Source: Euryarchaeota archaeon UBA126
Lineage (GTDB): Archaea; Thermoplasmatota; Poseidoniia; Poseidoniales; Thalassarchaeaceae
Direction: 5' to 3'
Assembly: GCA_002497025.1 (NCBI GenBank)
Contig: DAMG01000041.1
Span: forward strand, 1 to 44,747
Length of the DNA: 44,747 nt
Part shown: positions 32,614 through 42,540 of the stretch, one piece after another
How positions within the stretch are numbered: position 1 is the first letter of the stretch
How the letters are laid out: each line of letters opens with the position of its first letter
Notes under the pieces: model-generated
What the model saw: only the letters and a program-made list of their open reading frames with translations
The model's database searches: none
Told to the model about the DNA's origin: nothing
Program-made: the position numbers and the translations under genes

Positions 32614-35298
32614 ATGAAGGATTCAGAAGGCTTTGATTCTCTGAGATCATTTAGTAAATCTGACGGCACTGAAGCCGACTTTCACTCACTTTCTCATCTG
32701 CAAGAATTAGGCCTATGTGACCTCGATTCTCTTCCCTTTACAATTCGATTATTATTGGAAGCCGCGTTGCGAAAATGCGATGGTTTCCTCATTACTCGTG
32801 AAGATGTTGAACGCATCGCATCTTGGTCACCTACAATGACTCCTGAAGAAATTCCATTCTCGCCAAGTCGGGTGATTTTACAGGACTTCACAGGAGTGCC
32901 TGCTGTTGTTGATATTGCAGCCCTTAGGGACGCAATGGTAGAGTTGGGTGGAAATCCTGAGAAAGTAAATCCACAAGTCCCAGTCGATTTGGTAATCGAT
33001 CATTCCGTTCAGGTTGATGTATCCGGGTTATTCTCAGATGCAAGAGAGAGAAATTTGGAGATTGAATACCAACGAAATATGGAGCGCTATGAATTCCTTA
33101 AATGGGGTCAGCAAAGTTTGGATAATTTCCGTGCAGTACCTCCCGGAAGGGGGATTGTTCATCAGGTAAATCTAGAGTGGATTGCTAGCGTAGCCAGAGA
33201 TGAAAATGGTGTTTGGTTACCGGACACTCTAGTTGGTACTGATAGTCACACAACTATGATCAACGGGCTCGGAGTTTTAGGTTGGGGAGTCGGTGGAATT
33301 GAGGCTGAGGCGGTAATGCTAGGTCAGCCGATTTACATGCTTCTTCCCGAAGTTTGTGGTTTTGAGTTAACAGGCTCTCTCAGACCTGGAGTCACAGCCA
33401 CCGATATGACACTCAGAATAGTGGAGATGTTGAGGGCTCATGGTGTGGTTGGTAAGTTTGTAGAATTCCATGGTTCTGGGCTTGCAAACCTAAGTCTTCC
33501 CGACAGGGCAACAATTGCCAACATGGCTCCTGAATACGGAGCAACATGTGGATTCTTTCCAGTCGATGAAACCACGTTAGATTACATGCGACTTTCTGGT
33601 AGGGAAGAGTCTCATATTGAGGATGTTAAACGATATCTCACAGCTCAAGGAATGTTCCATACATCCGAAACTCCTCCTCCCTCCTTTACAAGCAATCTAT
33701 CGCTCGATTTATCGACCGTAGAACCTGCATTGGCTGGTCCCAAAAGGCCTCAGGATAGGGTCGATCTTTCAGCTATGAAAAACCATTGGAAAACAAGTCT
33801 AAATGCACCTGTTGGACATAGTGGACATGGCATTCATGAAAGTAAGAATGATTCCTCTGCTAAAATTGGCTCTAGAGGTGTTGATCTGAAACACGGTGAT
33901 ATCGTAATCGCTGCTATTACGAGTTGCACTAACACCAGTAATCCAAGTGTAATGATTGCTGCTGGTTTACTGGCAAGAAAAGCCAGACAAGCGGGCTTAA
34001 CAATTGCACCAAGTGTAAAACCAAGTTTAGCGCCTGGTTCTCGAGTAGTCACTGAGTATTTTGATGCGGCTGGACTTACTGAGGATTTAGATTCACTTGG
34101 TTTCAGTGTCGTAGGATATGGTTGCACAACCTGTATTGGAAATTCTGGACCCCTGGACGCCGATATTGAAGCAGCAATTGATGAGGCGGATTTGATTGTT
34201 GGAAGTGTACTTTCAGGAAATCGAAATTTCGAGGGAAGAATACACCAGAAGGTCAAAGCAAATTATCTCGCAAGCCCCCCTCTGGTAGTTGCTTATGCAA
34301 TCGCTGGAACACTAGATATCGATTTTGAGACAGATCCGGTTGGTAACGGCCAAAATGGTCCAGTGATGCTAGCCGACATATGGCCGAGTGATGACGAAAT
34401 AAAGCAAACTATAGCCAATTCAATCGACCCTGAAATGTTCCGAAGACGCTACTCAGATGTTCTGCAGGAACCTCGATGGGACGCAATTAGTAGTTCTGAA
34501 TCCGCCCTATATCCTTGGGCAGATGAATCAACTTATGTTCGTCTTCCGTCTTTCTTTGAAGGAATTCTCCCTGAACCTGCTCCAATAGAACCTATCCACG
34601 GAGCTAAAGTTCTGCTCAAGTTAGGAGATTCTGTAACCACAGATCACATTAGTCCAGCCGGCGCATTCCCCCACAATGGGCCAGCCGGCCAATACCTCAT
34701 TTCGAAGGGTGTAGAACCTCGAGATTTCAATTCCTTTGGAAGCCGCCGAGGTAACCATGAAGTGATGATGAGAGGCACTTTTGCTAATGTTCGGATTCGT
34801 AATCACATAGCTTACGGGACCGAGGGCGGATTCACTACTCATTTCCCAACCGATGAAGTAGTCTCGGTATTCGATGCAAGCATGAGATACCAAGCTGAAG
34901 GAACGCCTCTGGTGGTCTTAGCGGGCACTCAATATGGCACAGGTAGTAGCAGAGACTGGGCTGCCAAAGGCACCCTTCTCCTTGGGGTGAAGGCAGTAAT
35001 TGCAACCTCCTTTGAGCGAATTCATCGTTCCAATCTAGTTGGTATGGGTGTACTTCCATTGACCTTCCCAGAGGGAGATAACGCTGATTCTTTGGGTCTT
35101 GATGGAACTGAGACTTTTGATATTCCTGCTACTGCTGACCTAATTCCGCTATCCTCCATAACCGTCAAAGCGACGAAGGAAAGTGGAGAGGTTATCGAAT
35201 TCGATGCAGTCGTAAGACTAGACACGCCTGTTGAGGTCGACTATTACCGAAATGGTGGAATCCTTCAGGCCGTTTTGCGCAATTTGGCAAATACTTGA
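32614..35298 (+). CDS. acn: Aconitate hydratase (AcnA/IRP type)
   Basis: Isomerises citrate and isocitrate in the TCA cycle with a [4Fe-4S] cluster. The 894-residue length and order match the AcnA type. Cluster cysteines are Cys438 (TSCTNTSNP) and Cys504/Cys507 (GCTTCIGN). Conserved VGTDSHTTMINGLGVLGWGVGG, near 205-225, and the swivel domain (GDSVTTDHISPAG, NSFGSRRGNHEVMMRG, GSSRDWAAKGT in pieces) are present. Together with the 2-oxoacid:ferredoxin oxidoreductase nearby it supports an oxidative TCA cycle. The next gene begins 31 bases downstream. Confidence 0.96.
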   Translation: MKDSEGFDSLRSFSKSDGTEADFHSLSHLQELGLCDLDSLPFTIRLLLEAALRKCDGFLITREDVERIASWSPTMTPEEIPFSPSRVILQDFTGVPAVVDIAALRDAMVELGGNPEKVNPQVPVDLVIDHSVQVDVSGLFSDARERNLEIEYQRNMERYEFLKWGQQSLDNFRAVPPGRGIVHQVNLEWIASVARDENGVWLPDTLVGTDSHTTMINGLGVLGWGVGGIEAEAVMLGQPIYMLLPEVCGFELTGSLRPGVTATDMTLRIVEMLRAHGVVGKFVEFHGSGLANLSLPDRATIANMAPEYGATCGFFPVDETTLDYMRLSGREESHIEDVKRYLTAQGMFHTSETPPPSFTSNLSLDLSTVEPALAGPKRPQDRVDLSAMKNHWKTSLNAPVGHSGHGIHESKNDSSAKIGSRGVDLKHGDIVIAAITSCTNTSNPSVMIAAGLLARKARQAGLTIAPSVKPSLAPGSRVVTEYFDAAGLTEDLDSLGFSVVGYGCTTCIGNSGPLDADIEAAIDEADLIVGSVLSGNRNFEGRIHQKVKANYLASPPLVVAYAIAGTLDIDFETDPVGNGQNGPVMLADIWPSDDEIKQTIANSIDPEMFRRRYSDVLQEPRWDAISSSESALYPWADESTYVRLPSFFEGILPEPAPIEPIHGAKVLLKLGDSVTTDHISPAGAFPHNGPAGQYLISKGVEPRDFNSFGSRRGNHEVMMRGTFANVRIRNHIAYGTEGGFTTHFPTDEVVSVFDASMRYQAEGTPLVVLAGTQYGTGSSRDWAAKGTLLLGVKAVIATSFERIHRSNLVGMGVLPLTFPEGDNADSLGLDGTETFDIPATADLIPLSSITVKATKESGEVIEFDAVVRLDTPVEVDYYRNGGILQAVLRNLANT

Positions 35299-35329
35299 AT
35301 TGAAATCTGATAACTTAGCCGGTGATTAC

Positions 35330-35956
35330 ATGTCTGACGAGGAAAACATCCGCTTCTCCTTCCGCTCAAACGAGCATGAAGTAGAAGTTGTAATCCAAGG
35401 CCCTCCGTCTTGGGTTAACCTATATCGGGAAAGAATAGGCCTCGAAGGGGATATCGGATACACACAATCGGTTATTTCCTCAAGTTCAGGAACCTCTGAT
35501 GGCTCTACACCTGTCAAAGAGGCTAGAGAATTACCGGGGCCACCCCCCGACCCAAGTCGATTACCATCCATTGTCAGAGTCGTCGGAGACCTTGACATAG
35601 ATGCCGGAGTTGCAGAGTTAGGCGTCCCTGAGAGAAGCGAACCGAACCTAGCAGAGATTAGCTTATTTTTGGAAGAATTGGAAGAAAACCCCGAGCCTCT
35701 ATCCGATAACATGTCTGGCGATCCAATGGCAGAATCTTGGATTCAGTTAGTTATGACTCTAGTGGTTCGTGAACACGGTCACACCTCTCTTTCAGTAGGC
35801 TCAATAGAGAGTTTATTGGGGGAGCGAATTAACCGTTCAGGATTAGAGTTACAGATGTTCCTAGACAGGCTTTGGCTTCTCGGTAAATTGGAGAGAATAC
35901 ACGGTGGTTCCGAGACTCAATACGCTCCAAATCCCAGTTGGCTCGAAGCGAACTAA
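35330..35956 (+). CDS. Unknown protein, 208 residues, possible C-terminal winged helix
   Basis: No family recognised. The N-terminal ~35 residues are a compact strand-rich stretch (RFSFRSNEHEVEVVIQGPPSWV) and a helix; a polar, Pro/Ser/Glu-rich linker fills ~45-130. The C-terminal third (MAESWIQLVMTLVVREHG...LQMFLDRLWLLGKLERI) reads like a winged-helix, with helices and a final hairpin. ATG 35330 has GGTGA at 35321-35325 and lies 31 bases after the aconitase stop, so they are probably co-transcribed. The same frame opens earlier inside aconitase but has no ribosome-binding site there. A hairpin follows its stop at 35976. Confidence 0.6.
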   Translation: MSDEENIRFSFRSNEHEVEVVIQGPPSWVNLYRERIGLEGDIGYTQSVISSSSGTSDGSTPVKEARELPGPPPDPSRLPSIVRVVGDLDIDAGVAELGVPERSEPNLAEISLFLEELEENPEPLSDNMSGDPMAESWIQLVMTLVVREHGHTSLSVGSIESLLGERINRSGLELQMFLDRLWLLGKLERIHGGSETQYAPNPSWLEAN

Positions 35957-35975
35957 TTATACTGATTAAACCCAT

Positions 35976-35992
35976 CAACCCCATAGGGGTTG
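35976..35992 (+). terminator. Triloop hairpin between the 208-residue gene and the giant surface gene
   Basis: CAACCCC-ATA-GGGGTTG is a perfect 7-bp stem with a 3-base loop, 19 bases after the upstream stop and 33 bases before the next ATG (36026). It may end the upstream transcript or lie in the leader of the giant gene. A-rich, not T-rich, sequence follows it. Confidence 0.4.
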
Positions 35993-36025
35993 GAAAAACA
36001 TCTCCCCATTAGGCATAATAATGAA

Positions 36026-39000
36026 ATGAAATTCGGCGAAGTCATGATGTCCCTGTCTAAGAACGCCCGAAACGAATCCAAAGAAGGTCGAATAGCGATT
36101 TTCTTGGTTATGCTGATGTTAAGTTCACCAATGTTGTCATTGGTTCCATCTGTATCAGCATCCCACATTACCGACTATGCCGTACAGAGAGACCCCTCTT
36201 TCATTTCCATAGGAGATATTGACTGCGATGATGATAACGATATAGTATCGGCCAGTTCAATGGGTCACTTCATTACGGCACTTTACAATGATGGTAATGG
36301 AGGATTTGGAGACAGGCAGGATGTCTTCATATCAAACAACGATTCGTTCCGTGCTGGATTCAGGGATACAGCCGACGGAACCAGAGTCTATGTTGCCGAT
36401 GTAGACGGCGACGGTGTTAACGATGTTGTATACTATCAACAAAACATTCGATTCGTAGGAGGGCCAATGGTTCCAGGAAATCTAACCGTACTTTGGGGCG
36501 ATTGTAGCGAGAGAATCAACAATTGGAATCCTTCTGAGGCAATCACAGTTAGCAACCCGTATCTTCAGGACATGGATGTAGAGGATATTGATGGCGACGG
36601 AGATGCAGATATTGTGATGAGTGTGGTTGACCCTACTTTCACTAATAATTACATCAACATATACAAGGGCCCGGACCCAACTCAAATAACGGCTCAACAA
36701 ACCATTCCAGTGCCACTTACTAATGGACTACACACGAACTTAATCCTAGGACATTGGGGAGAAGATGTTCTTGGCGGAGGTGGCCTTCCTGGTGGTGGTG
36801 TTGGAGATTGTGAAGATCTGGACATTTGGTTGCTACGCTCACCTCCATACAACACTGGTGTTGGATTCTCGAATGGCCACTATGACAACATGACTGTGCT
36901 TGAATACGACTGTACTCTAGGAACTTATCCAAACCCATTGGATGCAACAGCAAGTGGCGTACATAATTTCAAGCTGGACGCAGACCACAACTATCCTTTG
37001 TATGGAATCGATATTTCCGATACCAATGATGATGGAGAGGTTGACCTAATCGCCGCTGTCGATGGAATTACAGGAAATATATCCTATGCAACTCGATCCG
37101 GTTCATCATGGAATACTCAAAATTACGTACCTCTCGGGGATTATCTAGGTGCCTCGCTTACCATTGCTGATGTAAATCGAGATGGACACATGGATTTCTT
37201 CGTTCCAACGGAAGTTACTCTAACTCGCTTGCAGGACTCCACTGCACAGAACCAAACATACTTGCTGGTGGATAACCTAAGGGAAATCAATACAGTAGAA
37301 ATCATTCTCGGTAATCCAAACGGAAATGGGTATCTTTCATCGCTTTCCTTTGACGTTGGCCGCCGACCAACTATGGCAGTCCCAGGTCAGCTAGCCGGCG
37401 GAGAAAATAGTGCATACGAGATAGCCATCGGACAGCGAGACAGATCATACAGATTCGCAAACAGCGCTATGTGGCTTGATACTCAAGGTTGGGCTGGAGC
37501 AGGTGATTTCCTTTCAGTCCTCAGTCTCGATAATGAGGATGTTGGAATTACCGAGGTAAGCATTGCACCTGCGGCCTACGATCCAGCGACTGGAGCAGCC
37601 ATGATTGGTGAGGGGAACCGTTTTGTCAACTTAACAGTCAAAAACACTGGCCTAAACCCTATTTCTGGTTCAGTTGATGTCGATTTAGAAGTAAAGGAAG
37701 TTCTTGATGGAATTGACACTCTCGTCTATTCCAACGACTTTGAGGGTAACATAGACAATACTAATTGTCCTGCTTGTTCAATTGCCCTAAAATCCTACAC
37801 AGGAGAATATAGCGAAGGTTCATCCTCGTGGCATGAGGAGTGGAATGCATCTACCGATTCTAATGGTTCAGCCACTGATGACTGGTGGGAAGCCGACAGA
37901 AACCCAACCACTTACATGTGGGCTGGAATGGACCATAATGACCAGGATAACGATTCAGGTTACTACAACAATATGGACGAGGCATTCATCATTGAGAATG
38001 TCGACTTAACGGGTGCAGATGCAGCATATCTGGATTTGGATCTGTTCTGCAGCGCCGCATTCTTTGAGTTGTATCTCGCTGAGCAATACGCCGTAGTAGA
38101 GCGATGGTTGTATGAGGACTCCTGTGGTATTGAGGTTTGGAGCGACGGCAATGGATGGGAACAGGTTTTCTTCACAGGAGGCTGGGATAATGAGAGATAC
38201 TTCCGACTTATTGGCTTAGGATATGATCCTGAATACAACACTTACAATGGTAACTTCTACACCGAGACCGTAACAACCTGGACCAGTTATTCCGGTGACG
38301 ATGCAATTGACCTTACTCGCTATGCAGGTGAAGTTGTTGACATCCGCTTCCGCTTCCGAAGTGGTTTGATGGGAAGTGTTGGCCCAGATGGATCGTCTCA
38401 GGAAACGGGACTAGATGGGTTTGCATTTGACAATATTTCTATTCGTAAAACCGATGTTATATTCGGCACCGAAGAAGTCGTAAGCCAAACTCTGTCATTC
38501 TCAGATTTCGCAGCTGGTGCTACCGAGGAAGTCACTCTTAATGCTGATTTCATCGACAACCGAACATATTACATCAAGACAGAATTAACCAATCCCAGTG
38601 GATTTGATAATGCAGATGCAACAAATGACGAGGTAAAATTCCAGATTACTGTGAAGAACCTATTCGATCCAGGTGTTGCAGAGGAGCCATGGATTAGTCT
38701 TGAGAATGGACTGAGATATGCATCTGGCGATCGCGACATAGAGATTCGAGTTCAGAACTTTGGAAACACGCTGACAGACTTCCAATTGGAAACTGTAGTC
38801 AAGAATGCTCTCCCTGATCTAATCGCAATTGAGGATTTCTCAGGATTAGAACCTATTTGGGAAGATGATGGAAATATGAATGGAAGTCGCTTAGACGACA
38901 CCAATGGTGACCATCCAATGCTACCACAAAGCAGAGGTGTGTTCAATTCCTTCGCATATTGGTTAGGCGACCCAGACACAGGTTATGGTGACAATTGGGA

Positions 39001-42000
39001 CGAGACTCTAACCCTCGATCCTTTCCCGGTCGCTTCTGGTGGAACCGACTTCACTTACCTAACATTTGATTACTTTGCAGAGGGTGATTTCCTTTCAGAT
39101 CAGCAAGGGAACATTCTAGCAATACGTGACGCTGCTGGCCTAGAAATTGAGTGGTCTAAGGGTGGAGAAATCTATAGTGGAACCGTTTGGGGAAGCTGGA
39201 CAGATCTTAACGAAAATGGACTAAGACCTTTCCAAGATGGTAGCGGTCTAGGTGCCTGTGAAGATTTCGATAACAATGGTCGATATGATGAGGTCGAATA
39301 TATGGGAGACCATTCCGACCGATACGAGTCTGTAGTTTGGTTTGATTCCGAAAGTCTAGTTAAGTCAGTAATCATTGATATGACTCACATAACTCTGCTA
39401 AACCAGACCTCTAACGATACCTTCGAGTGGAGGACGGAGTGCACAGATCTTTCCGGCTCGGAAGTCACCTTAACATGGAGATTCCAATCAAACGACGATG
39501 GGGTCAATGGAAATGCTGGTCTTGCCGGATTTGCAGTCGATAATATTCGTATCGATGAATTCACTTTCGAGGATGATGGAACTTACATCAACGACATCAA
39601 TGGACTTGATGCATCGGAGCGCGAAGACGTTACGGTGGCAACGCATGACTTCAAATCGGGAATTTACCGAATTGATGCAACAACACTATTCAATAGTACA
39701 ATTGAAGATACATCATGGTATAATAAAACTGAGATTACCACCGCAAATAATCATACCCAAATTATCTTCAGTATCGCAAGCGCGGACATAACTTTGATGC
39801 AACCAAATGTGCTTGATTGTGTTTCTGATATCACATACAAGTGCGTCTACACATATGATTCAGTCTCTCAGCACTCATTCACCGTTCCTCTTCTGAATGG
39901 TGTAATCGCAGGCGAGTATGAGGTGAACATGAAGATTGTAGATATGACAACAGGTCAAACTGTTTACGAACAGCCGGCAGATAATGGGCCGTTTGATCTT
40001 GAAGCCCATGCTCGAGACTTCGCTAATTGGACTGCACCTTACAACGGCTGGTACGATGGTCATCAATACAACATTAGTTTCTATGCTATATTGACTGAAG
40101 ATGGAGAGTCATCAGGAAATGATCGGTTCTTCGAAATAGAATTCTTTGACACTGTTGATGTCGCAATTCTGTCCAATCCTACTGACCAGAATCGTTTGCA
40201 GAGAGTTAAGCAGGACCTAGAGTCGATGGGAATGACATATACTCAGTTGTCAGTAAATGATTGGGATAGATACGCAACCGAGAACTGGATGTCTCATTAT
40301 GAGAAAATCTTGCTACCATGGCAGACTGATTACAATGTCGAGTACGGACAATATTACGAGACACTAGCTTCTACTAGAGAATCAGATGGTCTATCGGTTA
40401 CAGAAGTCCTAGAAGCATACATGGTTAATGGTGGAACTGTTCAGATTCACCTTGGCCCATATCGCAACGAATATCAGCCAAATAGGCTTCCTTTCGGAAT
40501 GGACATCGCTATGCGAAACCAATGGAATAACACAGTCACAAATGATGATCTAGTTATTGTCGATGCATACCACCCACTGATGAATAACGTCGATACTGCA
40601 GCCTTTGCAGGCGTTCACGGTGGCGCATACGTCGCATTAGCAGGACTCGATACAGCACAGGTACAATTCGACCAGATTCCACAAGTTTGTGGTGGTCGAA
40701 TTAGTGATCCAACCGGAACCTTCCATACTCTAATGCGAAGTGAATCGTTTGACTCACAGTCGTTACTTTCGATATGTAATCGCGGAGCAGGTGGGATGAT
40801 TGTTACCACCCTTGATGTTGAGAATCCAAGTTTCTCTCAACCATTTAGTGGAACATCTATGCCACTGTTATCCAATATGCTCGGCTATCAGGTAACTCCA
40901 TACCCAAGCAACTTCGGAATTGCGGGCGATGGATTTGACTTGACCGTGAACGGAGAAGCCCCTTCGATTGACACAGTTACAGGTGCCTACGCAACCATGT
41001 ACATCAAGTCGAACTCTGAACTGGATTTCTCATTCTTGACTTCTGATTCATCCTTGGCTGATGGTATTATTGCCGATTGGACATTACAATCTACAGACAT
41101 GAACGAGTCGGTTACAGGGTGGGAAGGAGAAATTATCGATTTCGGTGAAATTAGCCATATTCGTCAAAACAGTGCGAGCATACCTGCTCTTGGTAACTTC
41201 TGCGTTGGCGATTCGAGTTCCACAACTGGATGTAGAATCGGTGCAGAATGGCTTCTGACTCTGTATTTACACGATGACGAGGGCCACACAAGAATCACTT
41301 ACATCAATCTAGTAACAGATGATACATTGGCGGATGAATTCCGACCGAATGCAGATCTACAACTGATTGAGGACAGCGTTACAGATGAGTACGTAAGTCT
41401 TGAAGGAAGCAAAACCGTTGGAGGCATAGATTGGCCAATTTATCGGGTTAGATTGACCGACAGTGGTGACATCAGCCTATCCTTCGATTCTTCAGCAAGC
41501 TCTGATGACGACGCACCTGAGGGCGAGAGAGGAATTGAGATGTTTGAGTATCGTGTATTCTTTGATTATCCAGTAGATTCCTCGAGTCCAACTCTAGAAG
41601 GCCATACCTTCCAGGTGCCGGACGCAGCAGGTGGTGACATCTGGAATTATGTATTCCGTAACATGACTAGCGATGGAACGCTTGAGAACCAGATTAGGCT
41701 AGAATTGATTGTATACGATCGTGCTGGCAAGCAATCAGAAAAGGCACGAATATACTTCATTGTAGTTGGCGAGGACTTTGGAGACGAACCGCCAGTTGTG
41801 GATATTACTTCACCACGTTCTACTGATTCTCAGAGTCAAGATTTGGTCACAATCAATGGAATTGTGGAATCAGGTGCCGAAAACGGAGTCTTGATTGAGG
41901 TGGCTTTAGATTCAGCTCATTTGGATTTGACACCCTCTCCAAAGGCTACTCAGAAGGCACTAGGAAAATACAATTCTACAGGTCCAGCCTTACTTGGAGA

Positions 42001-42475
42001 TGGTGATACCTTCACAATCACTCTCAACATTGCAGACCTGTACTTGGAGACTACTGGAAAGCAGGTCACAATATACTGGAGAGTTGTTGAGGGAGATGGA
42101 AGCAGGTACACGTTGGATGACCAGTTTACAATTGACTTACTTCCTCGACCAAGTGACCCTTGTGTTCTGAATCCATCAAGCGATGGTTGTGAGTCAGAAA
42201 GTGGTAGTACCGACGTTATCATGTTCGCTGCTATCGGAGTTATCTTGGTTCTAGCAATTGTTGGTGTAACTCTAGTTGTGGTTAGATCGAGAGGTAAATC
42301 AGATGATGGCCAAGACACTGTTGAACAGTTTGGTGGTGTGGAGCAAATGGACCCTGTCGAAGCATACGTACAACAGATGGTCGGACAAGGCTATGACGAG
42401 GCTACTGCGAGGCAATATGCCGAGCAATATTACGCAGCATATTACGCCCAGCAAGGTCAAGGCGGCGGCAATTGA
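36026..42475 (+). CDS. Giant surface protein: propeller, MAM-like and amidotransferase-like domains, C-terminal anchor
   Basis: About 2149 residues. A signal peptide (RIAIFLVMLMLSSPMLSLVP) is at ~20-45. Residues ~60-420 are FG-GAP/VCBS-type repeats with calcium loops (DVDGDGVNDVV, DIDGDGDADIV, DTNDDGEVDLI), which form a beta-propeller. After a CARDB-like spacer come two MAM- or immune-inhibitor-like beta-sandwiches, ending FAFDNISI (~799) and FAVDNIRI (~1169). Residues ~1376-1625 (DVAILSNP, then a GGTVQIHLGP strand) resemble a class I glutamine amidotransferase/ThuA fold without a visible catalytic cysteine. Ig-like parts follow; a transmembrane helix is near 2064-2086 and the Tyr/Gln/Ala-rich tail (YYAAYYAQQGQGGGN) is cytoplasmic. 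ATG 36026 was chosen over TTG 35990 to exclude the hairpin arm. Confidence 0.85.
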   Translation: MKFGEVMMSLSKNARNESKEGRIAIFLVMLMLSSPMLSLVPSVSASHITDYAVQRDPSFISIGDIDCDDDNDIVSASSMGHFITALYNDGNGGFGDRQDVFISNNDSFRAGFRDTADGTRVYVADVDGDGVNDVVYYQQNIRFVGGPMVPGNLTVLWGDCSERINNWNPSEAITVSNPYLQDMDVEDIDGDGDADIVMSVVDPTFTNNYINIYKGPDPTQITAQQTIPVPLTNGLHTNLILGHWGEDVLGGGGLPGGGVGDCEDLDIWLLRSPPYNTGVGFSNGHYDNMTVLEYDCTLGTYPNPLDATASGVHNFKLDADHNYPLYGIDISDTNDDGEVDLIAAVDGITGNISYATRSGSSWNTQNYVPLGDYLGASLTIADVNRDGHMDFFVPTEVTLTRLQDSTAQNQTYLLVDNLREINTVEIILGNPNGNGYLSSLSFDVGRRPTMAVPGQLAGGENSAYEIAIGQRDRSYRFANSAMWLDTQGWAGAGDFLSVLSLDNEDVGITEVSIAPAAYDPATGAAMIGEGNRFVNLTVKNTGLNPISGSVDVDLEVKEVLDGIDTLVYSNDFEGNIDNTNCPACSIALKSYTGEYSEGSSSWHEEWNASTDSNGSATDDWWEADRNPTTYMWAGMDHNDQDNDSGYYNNMDEAFIIENVDLTGADAAYLDLDLFCSAAFFELYLAEQYAVVERWLYEDSCGIEVWSDGNGWEQVFFTGGWDNERYFRLIGLGYDPEYNTYNGNFYTETVTTWTSYSGDDAIDLTRYAGEVVDIRFRFRSGLMGSVGPDGSSQETGLDGFAFDNISIRKTDVIFGTEEVVSQTLSFSDFAAGATEEVTLNADFIDNRTYYIKTELTNPSGFDNADATNDEVKFQITVKNLFDPGVAEEPWISLENGLRYASGDRDIEIRVQNFGNTLTDFQLETVVKNALPDLIAIEDFSGLEPIWEDDGNMNGSRLDDTNGDHPMLPQSRGVFNSFAYWLGDPDTGYGDNWDETLTLDPFPVASGGTDFTYLTFDYFAEGDFLSDQQGNILAIRDAAGLEIEWSKGGEIYSGTVWGSWTDLNENGLRPFQDGSGLGACEDFDNNGRYDEVEYMGDHSDRYESVVWFDSESLVKSVIIDMTHITLLNQTSNDTFEWRTECTDLSGSEVTLTWRFQSNDDGVNGNAGLAGFAVDNIRIDEFTFEDDGTYINDINGLDASEREDVTVATHDFKSGIYRIDATTLFNSTIEDTSWYNKTEITTANNHTQIIFSIASADITLMQPNVLDCVSDITYKCVYTYDSVSQHSFTVPLLNGVIAGEYEVNMKIVDMTTGQTVYEQPADNGPFDLEAHARDFANWTAPYNGWYDGHQYNISFYAILTEDGESSGNDRFFEIEFFDTVDVAILSNPTDQNRLQRVKQDLESMGMTYTQLSVNDWDRYATENWMSHYEKILLPWQTDYNVEYGQYYETLASTRESDGLSVTEVLEAYMVNGGTVQIHLGPYRNEYQPNRLPFGMDIAMRNQWNNTVTNDDLVIVDAYHPLMNNVDTAAFAGVHGGAYVALAGLDTAQVQFDQIPQVCGGRISDPTGTFHTLMRSESFDSQSLLSICNRGAGGMIVTTLDVENPSFSQPFSGTSMPLLSNMLGYQVTPYPSNFGIAGDGFDLTVNGEAPSIDTVTGAYATMYIKSNSELDFSFLTSDSSLADGIIADWTLQSTDMNESVTGWEGEIIDFGEISHIRQNSASIPALGNFCVGDSSSTTGCRIGAEWLLTLYLHDDEGHTRITYINLVTDDTLADEFRPNADLQLIEDSVTDEYVSLEGSKTVGGIDWPIYRVRLTDSGDISLSFDSSASSDDDAPEGERGIEMFEYRVFFDYPVDSSSPTLEGHTFQVPDAAGGDIWNYVFRNMTSDGTLENQIRLELIVYDRAGKQSEKARIYFIVVGEDFGDEPPVVDITSPRSTDSQSQDLVTINGIVESGAENGVLIEVALDSAHLDLTPSPKATQKALGKYNSTGPALLGDGDTFTITLNIADLYLETTGKQVTIYWRVVEGDGSRYTLDDQFTIDLLPRPSDPCVLNPSSDGCESESGSTDVIMFAAIGVILVLAIVGVTLVVVRSRGKSDDGQDTVEQFGGVEQMDPVEAYVQQMVGQGYDEATARQYAEQYYAAYYAQQGQGGGN

Positions 42476-42513
42476 GTAAACCCTCGGAAGGGGGATGCTC
42501 AAAACGCACCTTG

Positions 42514-42540
42514 AAGGCCTGTTGGTGACCGCCTTAGGCC
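42514..42540 (+). other. Overlapping alternative hairpins just before ahcY
   Basis: Two stems share bases: AAGGC (42514-42518) with GCCTT (42531-42535), and GGCCT (42516-42520) with AGGCC (42536-42540). They cannot both form. They end right at the ahcY ATG. Whether this has a role is unknown; it could be chance in a GC-rich leader. Confidence 0.3.

Noticed and set aside
35231..35329. Start of the 208-residue gene inside the aconitase end
   Set aside because: No ribosome-binding site there; ATG 35330 has GGTGA at a good distance.
42476..42540. SAH riboswitch upstream of ahcY
   Set aside because: The leader is about 65 bases and shows no known SAH riboswitch core; only short stems are visible.
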